A stretch of DNA of 64,000 bases from Mameliella sp. MMSF_3455. GTDB taxonomy: Bacteria; Pseudomonadota; Alphaproteobacteria; Rhodobacterales; Rhodobacteraceae. The notes beneath the pieces were generated by a model. The model made no database searches and was not told the origin of the DNA. It saw only the letters and a program-made list of their open reading frames with translations. The stretch covers positions 1 to 64,000 of the forward strand of contig NZ_JASHJL010000019.1 in assembly GCF_030733205.1 (NCBI RefSeq), in the 5' to 3' direction. How positions within the stretch are numbered: the first letter of the stretch is position 1; every line of letters starts with the position of its first letter. The position numbers and the translations under genes were made by a program. Of this stretch, positions 1 through 9,090 are shown in pieces.

Positions 1-23
1 CCCCCCCCCCCCCCCCCCCCCCC
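1..23. other. Homopolymer C run at the window edge
   Basis: The first 23 bases are all C, followed directly by ordinary mixed sequence. No gene or signal explains it. A run this long at the very end of a sequence is most simply a sequencing or assembly artefact. Confidence 0.7.
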
Positions 24-68
24 ATACTTGGCTTTGATCTTTTGTGCGACGACTTGTGGTCGGTTCCG

Positions 69-1247
69 TCAGATCCGCTCGATCGCCAGCGCGATGCCCT
101 GACCGCCGCCGATGCACATGGTGATCAGCGCCCTGGATCCTCCGATCCGCTCCAGTTCATGCAGCGCCTTGACCGTGATGATCGCGCCCGTCGCGCCGAC
201 CGGGTGGCCCAGGGCGATGGCGCCGCCGTTGGGGTTCACCTTTGACGGATCAAGCCCCAGTTCCTTGTTCACGGCCAGCGCCTGCGCCGCGAAGGCCTCG
301 TTCGATTCGATCACGTCGAAATCGCTTGCCGTCAGGCCGGTCCGCTTCAACAGGGCCTCGACCGCCGGGACCGGGCCAATGCCCATGACCTCGGGGCGCA
401 CACCGGCATGAGCATAGCCCAGCACCCGCGCCCGGGGTTTCAGGCCCGCGCTTTCGGCTGCCGAGGCCCGCGCCAGCACCAGCGCCGCCGCGCCGTCGTT
501 GATGCCGCTGGCATTGCCCGCCGTGACGCTGCCGTCCTTCTGGAACACCGCGCGCAGGCCAGACAGCGCCTCCAGCGTCGTGGCCTTGGGGTGTTCGTCG
601 GTGTCGAAGTCCACCATGTCGCGCTTCTTGCGCACCTGCACCGGCACGATCTGCTCGGCGAAACGTCCCTCGGCAATGGCCTTGGCCGCGCGTTCCTGGC
701 TTTCCAGCGCAAAGGCGTCCTGCGCCGCGCGGCTGATGTCATGTTCCGAGGCGACATTCTCTGCCGTCACGCCCATGTGGCCGGTGCCGAAGGGGCAGTT
801 CAGCGCGCCCAACATCATGTCCAGCGTCTTGACGTCGCCCATCTTGGCGCCCCAGCGCTGATCGGTGATGGCAAAGGGAGACCGCGACATGGCCTCGGCC
901 CCGCCGGCCAGCGCGAAATCCGCGTCCCCCAGCATCAGCGACTGCACCGCCGAGACGATCGCCTGAGCGCCCGACCCGCAAAGCCGGTTGACGTTCATGG
1001 CCGGGGTACTGTCAGGGATGCCTGCCTGCATTGCCGCCACGCGGCTAAGGTACATGTCGCGCGGTTCGGTATTGATGACATGGCCGAACACCACATGCCC
1101 GATCTGCCCTCCGTCGACGCCCGCACGCTCCAGCGCGGCCTGGGCCGCCACTGTCCCGAGGTCAATGGGCGGCGTGCCTGCAAGGCTGCCGCCGAACGTG
1201 CCGATGGCGGTGCGCGCACCGCTCAGGATGACGATATCTTCGCTCAT
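69..1247 (-). CDS. Acetyl-CoA acetyltransferase (beta-ketothiolase)
   Basis: A 392-residue thiolase, the usual length for the family. It condenses two acetyl-CoA to acetoacetyl-CoA or cleaves 3-ketoacyl-CoA. The nucleophilic cysteine is C90 in NRLCGSG, the C-terminal histidine H348 is in GGAIALGHPVGATG, and the second catalytic cysteine C378 is in CIGGGQG, so the active site is intact. The N-terminus reads SEDIVILSGARTAIGTFGG, typical of the family. A GGAGG-like site precedes the start. It stands alone, with no phaB or phaC beside it, so PHB synthesis, beta-oxidation or amino-acid breakdown are all possible roles. The EthD-like gene diverges from it. Confidence 0.93.
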   Translation of the reverse strand: MSEDIVILSGARTAIGTFGGSLAGTPPIDLGTVAAQAALERAGVDGGQIGHVVFGHVINTEPRDMYLSRVAAMQAGIPDSTPAMNVNRLCGSGAQAIVSAVQSLMLGDADFALAGGAEAMSRSPFAITDQRWGAKMGDVKTLDMMLGALNCPFGTGHMGVTAENVASEHDISRAAQDAFALESQERAAKAIAEGRFAEQIVPVQVRKKRDMVDFDTDEHPKATTLEALSGLRAVFQKDGSVTAGNASGINDGAAALVLARASAAESAGLKPRARVLGYAHAGVRPEVMGIGPVPAVEALLKRTGLTASDFDVIESNEAFAAQALAVNKELGLDPSKVNPNGGAIALGHPVGATGAIITVKALHELERIGGSRALITMCIGGGQGIALAIERI

Positions 1248-1379
1248 GGTCCCCTCCTGAATATGGGGGGACTATGCGCGTGCGACATGGGTTTGTCAGC
1301 CCTCAGGGCGGGTTTGCAAATTGAGACGTAACGGCACGCCACTTGTGGTAAACCGGACGAACAACTGGGAGGAAGCGCA

Positions 1380-1688
1380 ATGGCCAACAGCGTTCAGGTG
1401 CTCTATCCGGCCACGGAGGGCACTCATTTCGACCATGACTACTACGTCAGCACGCACCTTCCGATGGTGACCGAGATCTGGGGGCCCTACCTCAAGACCG
1501 CCCTTGCCACCAAGGGGTTGTCCGGCGGGCCAGACACGCCGCCCGGCTTTCATGCCATCGCGACGCTGGTGTTCAAGGATGGCGCCGCGTTGAAAGAGGG
1601 CATGGGCAAGGCGCAGCCGCTGTTGGACGACATTCCGAAATTCACCGATTGCCAGCCACAGATGCTGGTCGGCGAAGTGATCGGCTGA
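1380..1688 (+). CDS. EthD-like family protein
   Basis: A 102-residue single-domain protein resembling the EthD/dimeric ferredoxin-like fold. The segment HFDHDYYVSTHLPMV matches the family's F-x-x-Y-x-x-x-H-x-P-L signature near the N-terminus. A strong ribosome-binding site (GGGAGGAAG) lies just upstream of the ATG. EthD proteins are small cytoplasmic proteins linked to ether degradation in actinobacteria, but most homologues have no known role. It diverges from the thiolase gene with about 130 bp between them. Confidence 0.8.
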   Translation: MANSVQVLYPATEGTHFDHDYYVSTHLPMVTEIWGPYLKTALATKGLSGGPDTPPGFHAIATLVFKDGAALKEGMGKAQPLLDDIPKFTDCQPQMLVGEVIG

Positions 1689-1706
1689 AGCTCCCGGTCG
1701 CGTGTG

Positions 1707-3047
1707 TCAGTCGATGACTGGCGGGGCCGGGCCCTCATCCTTCAGCACCCGCACCTCGCGCTGCGGGAAGGGGATCGAGATGCCGTTGGCCTGGAAGGCG
1801 TCCCAGAGGGCGAGGTAGACGTTGCCCCGGATATTGGTCAGCCCGCCCGTGGGGTCGGTGATCCAGAAGCGCAGGACATAGTCCACCGAGGAATCGCCAA
1901 AGCCTATGATGTGGCAGACAGGGGGCTTGTGGCTGAGCACCCTGTCGACGCTTTGTGCGGCGGCAATGGCGATGCGGCGCACCTCATGCGGGTCGTCCTG
2001 GTAGGAGGTGCCGAAATGGATGTCGAGCCGCACGAAATCATTGGAATGCGACCAGTTCACCACCTGCCCGGTGATCAGGTCCTCGTTCGGGATCAGGTAT
2101 TCCCGGCCATCGCGCGTGACCACGCTGACATAGCGCGCGCCCAGTGACTCGATCCAGCCAAAGGTCTCGCCCAGGCTGATGACGTCTCCGGGCTTGATCG
2201 ACTTGTCGAGCAGGATGATGATGCCGGACACGAGGTTGGACACCACCTTTTGCAGGCCAAAGCCAAGGCCCACGCCGATGGCGCCGGACAGCACCGCCAG
2301 GCCGGTCAGATCCACCCCCACCGATTTCAGCGCGATGAAGAAGGCAGAGCCGAACAGGATCACCTGCAGGACCTTGACCGCCAGCACCTGCATCGAGGGG
2401 CTGATCGCGGTGTTCCGCCGGATCGAGGCCGCCGAGGCACCCGCCATCAGCCGGGCCAGGGCCAAGAGCACTGCCATGCTGACAACGGCCTTGATGATCA
2501 ACCACATCGAAAGCCGCGTCTCTCCCATCGTGATGGCAATGGATTCCAGCGTGCTTTCCGCCTCGTCGGTCCAGCCGAGGATCGACAGCGTGGCCCAGGT
2601 CCAGGCGCCGTAGCGGACCACCACGCCCAGTGCCGGGTTCGCGATCAACCGAGTCGCGAAAGCGATGAACAGCCAGGCTGTCGACAGGTTCGCCACCACC
2701 CGCAGCAACAGCGACCGGTATGACCAGGTGAGTTCCTTCATCACCAGGAAAGCGATCCAGATCATCGCGACGAACAGCATCATCCGCATCCGTCGCTGCA
2801 CGATCAGGCCGATCCGCAACCGCCATTTCGGCCAGTTCTCGCGGCTGCGCAGCCATTCGGAATAGCGCGGTCGGATGAGGGCACGCAGAACCCAGGCCAG
2901 CAGGAAGACGGCGAGAATGATCCCGATCTGGTAGGTGGTCCAGGGCCGCATGGCCTGTCGCCACAGCAACTCGCCTTCGGCCAGCAGGAATTCCCAGAGG
3001 CCGATCAGCGCCTCGGGGTCCAGCGGCAGCGGTTCCTGTGGGTCCAT
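1707..3047 (-). CDS. Mechanosensitive ion channel family protein (MscS type)
   Basis: A 446-residue inner-membrane protein. Several hydrophobic helices span roughly residues 40-280. The MscS core follows: a pore-helix segment GLGFGLQKVVSNLVSGIIILLD, then KPGDVIS, where the beta domain begins, and a cytoplasmic C-terminal domain ending in IPFPQREVRVL, a characteristic MscS ending. It probably opens under membrane tension to release solutes in hypo-osmotic shock. The extra N-terminal helices make it longer than E. coli MscS (286 residues). It is monocistronic and ends close to, and convergent with, the EthD-like gene. Confidence 0.93.
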   Translation of the reverse strand: MDPQEPLPLDPEALIGLWEFLLAEGELLWRQAMRPWTTYQIGIILAVFLLAWVLRALIRPRYSEWLRSRENWPKWRLRIGLIVQRRMRMMLFVAMIWIAFLVMKELTWSYRSLLLRVVANLSTAWLFIAFATRLIANPALGVVVRYGAWTWATLSILGWTDEAESTLESIAITMGETRLSMWLIIKAVVSMAVLLALARLMAGASAASIRRNTAISPSMQVLAVKVLQVILFGSAFFIALKSVGVDLTGLAVLSGAIGVGLGFGLQKVVSNLVSGIIILLDKSIKPGDVISLGETFGWIESLGARYVSVVTRDGREYLIPNEDLITGQVVNWSHSNDFVRLDIHFGTSYQDDPHEVRRIAIAAAQSVDRVLSHKPPVCHIIGFGDSSVDYVLRFWITDPTGGLTNIRGNVYLALWDAFQANGISIPFPQREVRVLKDEGPAPPVID

Positions 3048-3157
3048 GTCACCTTCCGTCGGTGCGGGTTCGGGCAGTCAAAGACTATTGCAAAGGGGGC
3101 ACCGTGCAACCCTCTGGCTTGCTTGACTTGTGGCCGAGGGCGGCGCAGCTTCGCGCC

Positions 3158-4117
3158 ATGATCCTGAATTCTGCCATCGAGGCTATCGGAAACACGCCGC
3201 TTGTCGACCTCACCCGCGCCTGCGCGGCGCTTGGGGTCGAGGGCCGCATCCTGGCCAAGCCCGATTTCCTGTTGCCGGGGTTTTCCAAGAAGGACCGGGC
3301 GGCCCGCGCCATCATCGAGGCGGCGCGAGACGCGGGCGCGTTGCAGCCCGGGCAGCCGGTGGTCGAGCTGACCTCGGGCAACATGGGCACCGGGCTGGCC
3401 ATCGTCTGCGGGATCCTGGGCCATCCCTTTATCGCGGTAATGAGCCGGGGCAACTCGGTCGAACGGGCACGCATGATGGCGGCGCTGGGCGCCGAGGTGG
3501 AGCTGATCGATCAGGCGCCGGGCAGTACGCCGGGCCAGGTCTCGGGCGCAGATCTTGCGCGGGTCGAAGAGGCGGCGCAGCGTATCACGCGGGACCGAGG
3601 CGCCTTTCGTGCCGATCAGTTCGGCCATCCGGGCAACCCCGCGGCGCATGAAACCGGCACCGGGCCGGAGTTCTGGACGCAGTCCGGGGGCGTGATCGAG
3701 GTCTTTGCGGATTTTGTCGGATCCGGCGGGACGCTGGCGGGCACGGCGCGGTTTCTCGCCCCCAGGGGCGTGCGTTGCTATGCGGTGGAACCTCGCGGCG
3801 CCGAGGCCATCGCCGGCGGTGATACCACGCAGCCGGATCACCCGATCCAGGGCGGCGGCTATGGCATGGCGGACCTGGTGCATCTGCGGGACGCCCCGTT
3901 GTCGGGAACCCTGTCCGTCAGCGGCGATCAGGCCCGAGAGCACGCCCGCCTGTTGGCACGGACAGAGGGTCTGTTTGCCGGCTATTCCTCGGGCGCGAAC
4001 CTTGCTGCGGCGGCGGAACTGCTACGCGGGCCTGAACAGGGCCGTACCGTGGGGATCGTGCTGTGCGACAGCGGTTTGAAATACCTTTCGACCGACCTCT
4101 GGGCCGATGCGACCTGA
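3158..4117 (+). CDS. PLP-dependent cysteine synthase family protein
   Basis: A 319-residue fold-type II PLP enzyme. The PLP lysine is expected in FSKKDRAARA, and LTSGNMGTGLA matches the phosphate/substrate-binding loop of cysteine synthases. The reading frame is open from 3038, but I start at the ATG at 3158: homology begins at MILNSAIEAIGNTPLVDLT, and the upstream part would overlap the mscS start. The family makes cysteine from O-acetylserine or joins serine and homocysteine. Which reaction applies here cannot be read from sequence. It is divergent from the mscS gene. Confidence 0.85.
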   Translation: MILNSAIEAIGNTPLVDLTRACAALGVEGRILAKPDFLLPGFSKKDRAARAIIEAARDAGALQPGQPVVELTSGNMGTGLAIVCGILGHPFIAVMSRGNSVERARMMAALGAEVELIDQAPGSTPGQVSGADLARVEEAAQRITRDRGAFRADQFGHPGNPAAHETGTGPEFWTQSGGVIEVFADFVGSGGTLAGTARFLAPRGVRCYAVEPRGAEAIAGGDTTQPDHPIQGGGYGMADLVHLRDAPLSGTLSVSGDQAREHARLLARTEGLFAGYSSGANLAAAAELLRGPEQGRTVGIVLCDSGLKYLSTDLWADAT

Positions 4118-4146
4118 TCGTTCCGGCAATTCCTGAAAACGAATGA

Positions 4147-4166
4147 CGCCGCCCCTTGGGGCGGCG
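4147..4166 (+). terminator. GC-rich hairpin after the cysteine-synthase-like gene
   Basis: A 9-bp perfect stem (CGCCGCCCC / GGGGCGGCG) with a 2-nt centre, 30 bp past the stop codon. No T tract follows, so intrinsic termination is only likely, not shown. Confidence 0.45.
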
Positions 4167-4221
4167 CGGCGCTGGCACCCGTGGGGCCGGTCCGCCTGAC
4201 AGGGCGACCGGTGTCCCGGCG

Positions 4222-4344
4222 TCACTCGACCAGAACGGTCAGCGGGGTGATCCCGCTTGATTCCACACGGGCCTGCACGCTGAACGCTGCCACGATCAGC
4301 ACGGCGATCAGGCCAAGGTTGACGATGTTCAATGCGCTGCGCAT
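4222..4344 (-). CDS. Small single-pass membrane protein, 40 residues
   Basis: This short ORF reads MRSALNIVNLGLIAVLIVAA at its N-terminus, one hydrophobic helix over about residues 5-21, followed by a polar tail ending in ITPLTVLVE. GAGG lies 6 nt upstream of the chosen ATG; an in-frame ATG 12 nt earlier is also possible. Its composition, clear topology and ribosome-binding site argue that it is real. I do not recognise a family. It is the only coding candidate in the gap between the cysteine-synthase-like gene and leuC. Confidence 0.5.
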   Translation of the reverse strand: MRSALNIVNLGLIAVLIVAAFSVQARVESSGITPLTVLVE

Positions 4345-4356
4345 CGGATGCCTCAT

Positions 4357-4901
4357 TTCCTCATGCAACGGGTACGCAATGCCCCGGCACACGGATCAAG
4401 ATTTTCGGAAGTCTTGCGCGGTATTTTCCCGCGGACCGCTGGAAAATGGGCCAGATCCTGTCATGCAACAAGGGGGCCGCGTCAGTTTGTCCACAGGCCG
4501 GAGCGGCCATGTGACCCTTGCCCGGCAAACCGCCGCCGCTGAATGTTTCTTTGTCATGGTGTGGACAGGCTGCCAACGTCGGGCATGCCTGGGGGTGTGT
4601 TTCACGGCGGGTCAGGAACCCTGCCGCGTATCCGCCAGGTGGTGCGAGCGGCAAGGGTCCACGTCCTTTAAGAGCGGCCCTGACGGGCGTCGGCGCTCTC
4701 TTGCGGGAATCTGTGCGAGGCTGTATCAGGCGGGATCATGAAACCCCATGTCGACAGGACAGACCGCGCGCGCTTGCGCGAACGTTTCTACGGCGCCACG
4801 CATACCGTGCTGGCCCGGCTACAGGCGCGCGCCTGAATTGCCCGGCGCGTGCCCGCGCCACCCTTCCGACAAGCCATTCGCCAATCAACGGGAGAGGACC
4901 G
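4357..4901. other. Long intergenic region upstream of leuC
   Basis: About 545 bp with no convincing gene. A 32-codon ORF (4738-4836) runs towards leuC, but it is not leucine-rich and has no attenuator-like hairpin after it, so I do not call it a leader peptide. The leuC ribosome-binding site GGGAGAGG is at its end. A small RNA or a long leuC leader could lie here; nothing specific was recognised. Confidence 0.4.
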
Positions 4902-6320
4902 ATGTCCCCCAAGACGCTTTATGACAAGATCTGGGATGCCCATCTCGTCCACGAGGACGAAGACGGCACCAGCCTCATCTACATCGACCGCCACCTCGTG
5001 CACGAGGTGACAAGCCCGCAGGCCTTCGAAGGTCTGCGCATGGCGGGCCGCTCCGTGCGCGCGCCGGACAAGACCATCGCCGTGCCGGATCACAACGTGC
5101 CCACCACGCAGGGCCGTGAGAATCCCGACCAGATGCCCGAGGACAGCCGCATCCAGGTGGCCGCGCTGGACCAGAACGCCAAGGAATTCGGCATTCACTA
5201 TTACCCTGTGTCGGACATCCGTCAGGGCATCGTGCACATCGTCGGCCCCGAACAGGGCTGGACCCTGCCGGGCATGACAGTGGTCTGCGGCGACAGCCAC
5301 ACCGCCACGCATGGCGCTTTCGGCGCGCTGGCACATGGCATCGGCACGTCAGAAGTCGAGCACGTCCTGGCCACCCAGACGCTGATCCAATCCAAGTCCA
5401 AGAACATGAAGGTCGAGATCACCGGCAAGCTGGCGCCCGGTGTGACCGCCAAGGACATCGTCCTGCGCATCATTGCCGAAACCGGCACCGCCGGCGGTAC
5501 CGGCTATGTCATCGAGTATTGCGGCGAAGCGATCCGCGACCTCTCGATGGAAGGCCGCATGACCATCTGCAACATGGCCATCGAAGGTGGCGCCCGCGCT
5601 GGCCTGATCGCGCCGGACGAAACCACGTTCGAATACGTCAAGGGCCGCCCCCACGCGCCGAAGGGCGCCCAGTGGGAAGCCGCGCTCAACTGGTGGAAGA
5701 CGCTGTATTCGGACGATGACGCGCATTGGGACAAGGTGCTGACCATCCCCGGCGAGTCGATCGAACCCACCGTGACTTGGGGCACCTCGCCCGAGGACGC
5801 GCTGCCGATCTCGGCGGTCGTTCCCGCGCCCGACAGCTTCAAGGGTGGCAAGGTTGCCGCGGCACAGCGGTCGCTGGACTACATGGGCCTCAAGCCCGGC
5901 ACGCCGCTGACCGACATCCAGATCGACACCGTGTTCATCGGTTCCTGCACCAATGGCCGGATCGAGGATTTGCGCGCCGCTGCCGAGGTCGTGAAGGGGA
6001 AAAAGATCAAGGACGGCATGCGTGCGATGATCGTGCCCGGGTCGGGCCTTGTCCGTGCGCAGGCCGAAGAAGAAGGCCTGGCCGACATATTCAAGGAGGC
6101 GGGTTTCGAATGGCGCCTTGCAGGCTGTTCCATGTGCCTCGCCATGAACCCCGACCAGCTGTCCGAGGGTGAGCGCTGTGCCTCCACCTCGAACCGCAAC
6201 TTCGAGGGCCGCCAAGGCTACAAGGGGCGCACGCACCTCGTGTCGCCCGCCATGGCCGCTGCTGCCGCGCTGACCGGTCACCTGACCGATGTGCGCGCGC
6301 TGATGACCGAAAACGCCTGA
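4902..6320 (+). CDS. leuC: 3-isopropylmalate dehydratase large subunit
   Basis: A 472-residue aconitase-family protein that, with LeuD, isomerises 2-isopropylmalate to 3-isopropylmalate in leucine synthesis. The 4Fe-4S ligands are visible in [13 protein letters not shown] and in the later CSMCLAMNP motif. [20 protein letters not shown] and the N-terminal [10 protein letters not shown] are family hallmarks. The frame is open from 4518, but the ATG at 4902 follows GGGAGAGG and gives the normal length. leuD starts 12 nt downstream, so the two subunits are co-transcribed. Confidence 0.97.
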   Translation: MSPKTLYDKIWDAHLVHEDEDGTSLIYIDRHLVHEVTSPQAFEGLRMAGRSVRAPDKTIAVPDHNVPTTQGRENPDQMPEDSRIQVAALDQNAKEFGIHYYPVSDIRQGIVHIVGPEQGWTLPGMTVVCGDSHTATHGAFGALAHGIGTSEVEHVLATQTLIQSKSKNMKVEITGKLAPGVTAKDIVLRIIAETGTAGGTGYVIEYCGEAIRDLSMEGRMTICNMAIEGGARAGLIAPDETTFEYVKGRPHAPKGAQWEAALNWWKTLYSDDDAHWDKVLTIPGESIEPTVTWGTSPEDALPISAVVPAPDSFKGGKVAAAQRSLDYMGLKPGTPLTDIQIDTVFIGSCTNGRIEDLRAAAEVVKGKKIKDGMRAMIVPGSGLVRAQAEEEGLADIFKEAGFEWRLAGCSMCLAMNPDQLSEGERCASTSNRNFEGRQGYKGRTHLVSPAMAAAAALTGHLTDVRALMTENA

Positions 6321-6332
6321 GGATCCTGACCG

Positions 6333-6938
6333 ATGGAAAAGTTCGAAAAACTCACCGGGATCGCGGCGCCCATGCCGCTGGTCAACATCGACACCGACAT
6401 GATCATCCCCAAGGTCTTTCTGAAGACCATCAAGCGGTCGGGTCTCGGCGTGAATCTCTTCGACGAGATGCGCTATGACCGGCAGGGCAACGAGATCCCC
6501 GATTTCGTGCTGAACCAGCCGCAGTACCGCGAAACGGAGATCCTTGTCGCGGGCGACAACTTCGGGTGTGGTTCCTCGCGGGAACACGCGCCCTGGGCGC
6601 TCAAGGATTTTGGCATCAAGGCGATCATCTCGACCTCATTCGCCGATATCTTTTACAACAACTGCTTCAAGAACGGCCTGTTGCCGATCAAACTGCCGCA
6701 AGAGGCCGTGGACGTGCTGATGAAGGACGCCGAAAAGGGTTCCAACGCGCGCATGATCGTCGATCTGGAGGCACAGACCGTCACGACCTCGGACGGCGAG
6801 AGCTTCAGCTTCGAGATCGATCCGTTCAAGAAGCACTGCCTGCTCGAAGGCCTGGACGACATTGGCCTCTCGATGGAAAAGGCGCCCGCGATCGACGCCT
6901 TCGAGGCGCAGGCTGCGCAGGCACGTCCCTGGGTCTGA
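6333..6938 (+). CDS. leuD: 3-isopropylmalate dehydratase small subunit
   Basis: A 201-residue small subunit, normal length. It carries the swivelling domain motif [14 protein letters not shown] and begins with [21 protein letters not shown], both typical. It pairs with the LeuC protein encoded immediately upstream. A hairpin terminator follows at 6951, so the operon is leuC-leuD only. leuB lies separately at 11015. Confidence 0.97.
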   Translation: MEKFEKLTGIAAPMPLVNIDTDMIIPKVFLKTIKRSGLGVNLFDEMRYDRQGNEIPDFVLNQPQYRETEILVAGDNFGCGSSREHAPWALKDFGIKAIISTSFADIFYNNCFKNGLLPIKLPQEAVDVLMKDAEKGSNARMIVDLEAQTVTTSDGESFSFEIDPFKKHCLLEGLDDIGLSMEKAPAIDAFEAQAAQARPWV

Positions 6939-6950
6939 TCCCGAGACTCT

Positions 6951-6983
6951 CGCCCCCGCCGCGGTCCGTGGCGGGGGCGTTTC
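6951..6983 (+). terminator. Rho-independent terminator after leuD
   Basis: A 10-bp perfect GC stem (CGCCCCCGCC / GGCGGGGGCG) with a 9-nt loop, followed by TTT, 13 bp after the leuD stop codon. Confidence 0.75.
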
Positions 6984-7324
6984 CGGCTCTCCCAAGGGCC
7001 GTGATCGCCACACTCGCTAACGCCGGGTTAATGGATGGCCCGAATTTCGGGCAGGCCTCTTGTGGCAGTTTTTTCTTTTCCCCCAAGATATTGCGGTGTG
7101 TTCTTAACGCGCCTTTTTTGTGCCGCAGAATTGATGCAATCCCGCACCAGTGACTCCCCGAAAGGGACATGAATCTGAGCAAGCCTCCCTTGAATGCTTG
7201 AGCGATCCGGGGGAAAGGGGCAAAACTTGGGCAAGATTGAGGCAACCCGTCTTCAAGCGCGGGCTCGGGATGGAACAAGGGCGCGGCATCGTATCGCTCC
7301 CGTCCGGAACGAAAGGGCAGAACT
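6984..7324. other. Intergenic region between leuD and the membrane-protein gene
   Basis: About 340 bp without a supportable gene. It contains T-rich stretches around 7068-7080 and a phrase near 7080 (cccccaagata) resembling remnants of an intergenic repeat common in Rhodobacterales. No operator or RNA was recognised. Confidence 0.35.
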
Positions 7325-8146
7325 GTGATCACGCGAATGGTGGCCGCCGGGGCGCGGGCATTCCTTGTTGTATTGCTCGTGGCGACGCCTGCGTTGCTGA
7401 TGCCCGGAACCCGTGCCGAGACCACCCAGATCATAGCACTGATCGGCCTCGTGGCCGCCATCCTGACCCTCGTGGAATACTTGGCCGACGCGCCCTCGCT
7501 GATCGAATTCCGCTCGGCCCCGCCGTTCAATCGCATCCGCTTCTTCTCGCTTGCGCTGACGGTAATCCTTTTGACGCTGATCTGCCGCGGCGCGGTCCTG
7601 CCCTCGCCTCTGACAGACGGTCTGATTGCCTTTGGCCGTGGGATAGGAGAGGCGATGGATTTCTCCTTTTCGCCCGTGCACCTGATGCTGCTGGCGGTAC
7701 CTGGTGAGGGCATGATCGAAGAGATCCGCCCGCTTGCGGGGCTGGCCTATGTCATTTCCCTTGTCACCATCCTGGTGTTTGTGGCGCTTGTGCGGATCCT
7801 GAACTGGCCCCTGGGGCGCGGTGCCTTCAATTTCTGGATCAACCTGCCGCTTTATGATCCCACCGCCGGTGGCGACATCCTGCGACGACTGCGCCGGGAC
7901 AGCCACGTTAACGTAGCCTTAGGGTTCCTGCTGCCATTCTTGATTCCGGCGCTGCTGAAGGCCGCCGGGGTTCATGTGACGACCTTGTCCTGGGCCGAAC
8001 CGCAAACACTGATCTGGACAATGAGCGCATGGGCCTTTTTGCCGGCAAGCTTGATCATGAGGGGGGTTGCGCTGATGCGCATCGCCGACCTGATCGAGGA
8101 AAAACGCCGCCGCGCCTACGCGCAGGCGGATCTGCAGGCGGTCTGA
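7325..8146 (+). CDS. Conserved hypothetical multi-pass membrane protein
   Basis: A 273-residue hydrophobic protein, starting at GTG, with about six predicted membrane helices (roughly residues 10-30, 35-55, 72-95, 135-160, 195-215, 228-250). The C-terminus is basic and charged (LIEEKRRRAYAQADLQ). I do not recognise a functional domain. Its stop codon overlaps the likely start of the secreted EEP-fold protein downstream, so the two are probably translated together. Confidence 0.6.
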   Translation: MITRMVAAGARAFLVVLLVATPALLMPGTRAETTQIIALIGLVAAILTLVEYLADAPSLIEFRSAPPFNRIRFFSLALTVILLTLICRGAVLPSPLTDGLIAFGRGIGEAMDFSFSPVHLMLLAVPGEGMIEEIRPLAGLAYVISLVTILVFVALVRILNWPLGRGAFNFWINLPLYDPTAGGDILRRLRRDSHVNVALGFLLPFLIPALLKAAGVHVTTLSWAEPQTLIWTMSAWAFLPASLIMRGVALMRIADLIEEKRRRAYAQADLQAV

Positions 8147-9090
8147 TCCTCTTTTTCAGCTACATCCTGGTGGCTTGGGCGGCCTGTGCCGACCCGGTGC
8201 GCCTTGCCACCTGGCACGGCGATTTCAGCCGCAAGGGACCGGGACTGATGCTGGCGGACCTGGAAAAGGCGCCGCCTGACCTGTCGCCGATTCTTGCGAC
8301 TGGTCCGGACATCCTGCTCTTGACCGACATCGACTATGACGCCGGACAGGCCACGTTGGGAAAACTGCGTGACCTTCTGTTGGACCAGGGACTGCGCTAT
8401 TCGCATCTCTTTGCCCTGCGGCCGAATACGGGAATGGCGACGGCGCTGGACATCGACGGCGACGGCTACCGTGGCGGTCCGCGCGATGCGCAGGGGTTCG
8501 GATGGTTCGCAGGGCAGGGCGGGATGGCTTTGCTCTCGCGCTATCCGGTGGAACTTGGGGCCGATCACTCCGCGCTCTTGTGGAAGGACGTGCCTGACAG
8601 CGCGATTGCCCCCGACGATCCGGCCCAGGACGTGCAGCGCCTGTCCAGTTCAGCACATTGGGCACTGCGCGTGGCAACGCCCGAGGGCGGGCTGACTTTG
8701 CTGACACTGGCGGCAACCCCCCCGGTCTTCGACGGCCCCGAGGATCGGAATGGGCGTCGCAACCGGGATGAGGTTCTGCTTTGGACCCATGCGCTGGACG
8801 GCAAGTTGGGGTCCGTTCCCGACGCACCTGTCGTGGTGATCGGAAACCTCAACCTTGATCCCGCACGCGGCAATGGTCTGCAAGCGGCCGCGCGCCGGGT
8901 GCTGGAACACGCGCGCCTGCAGGATCCGATGCCCGATGCGGAAACCGTGACCTGGGACAGCACGGGGCCGATGCGGGTCAGCTATGTCCTGCCGGACCGG
9001 CAACTGTCTGTCATCGACAGTGGCGTCACGCCACCGTCGCCGGATCTTGGCCCGCATGGCCTCGTCTGGGTCGATCTGACCCTGCCTTGA
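8143..9090 (+). CDS. Secreted endonuclease/exonuclease/phosphatase-fold protein, active site degenerate
   Basis: About 315 residues: a hydrophobic signal peptide (ILFFSYILVAWAACA) and then an EEP (DNase I-like) domain. The frame is open from an ATG at 8029, but that part is out-of-frame membrane-protein sequence. Possible starts are CTG at 8143, overlapping the upstream stop, or GTG at 8170; the start is uncertain. The motif normally G-D-x-N reads GNLN at residues 234-237, the early W-N motif reads TWH, and the closing H-x-x-V motif reads PHGLVWVDL. The general-base Asp is therefore replaced and activity is doubtful. The last 65 bp overlap the convergent epimerase-like gene. Confidence 0.7.
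   Translation: MILFFSYILVAWAACADPVRLATWHGDFSRKGPGLMLADLEKAPPDLSPILATGPDILLLTDIDYDAGQATLGKLRDLLLDQGLRYSHLFALRPNTGMATALDIDGDGYRGGPRDAQGFGWFAGQGGMALLSRYPVELGADHSALLWKDVPDSAIAPDDPAQDVQRLSSSAHWALRVATPEGGLTLLTLAATPPVFDGPEDRNGRRNRDEVLLWTHALDGKLGSVPDAPVVVIGNLNLDPARGNGLQAAARRVLEHARLQDPMPDAETVTWDSTGPMRVSYVLPDRQLSVIDSGVTPPSPDLGPHGLVWVDLTLP

Noticed and set aside
4738-4836. A 32-codon ORF upstream of leuC as a leucine leader peptide
   Set aside because: Only three leucines, none consecutive, and no attenuator-type hairpins follow before leuC.
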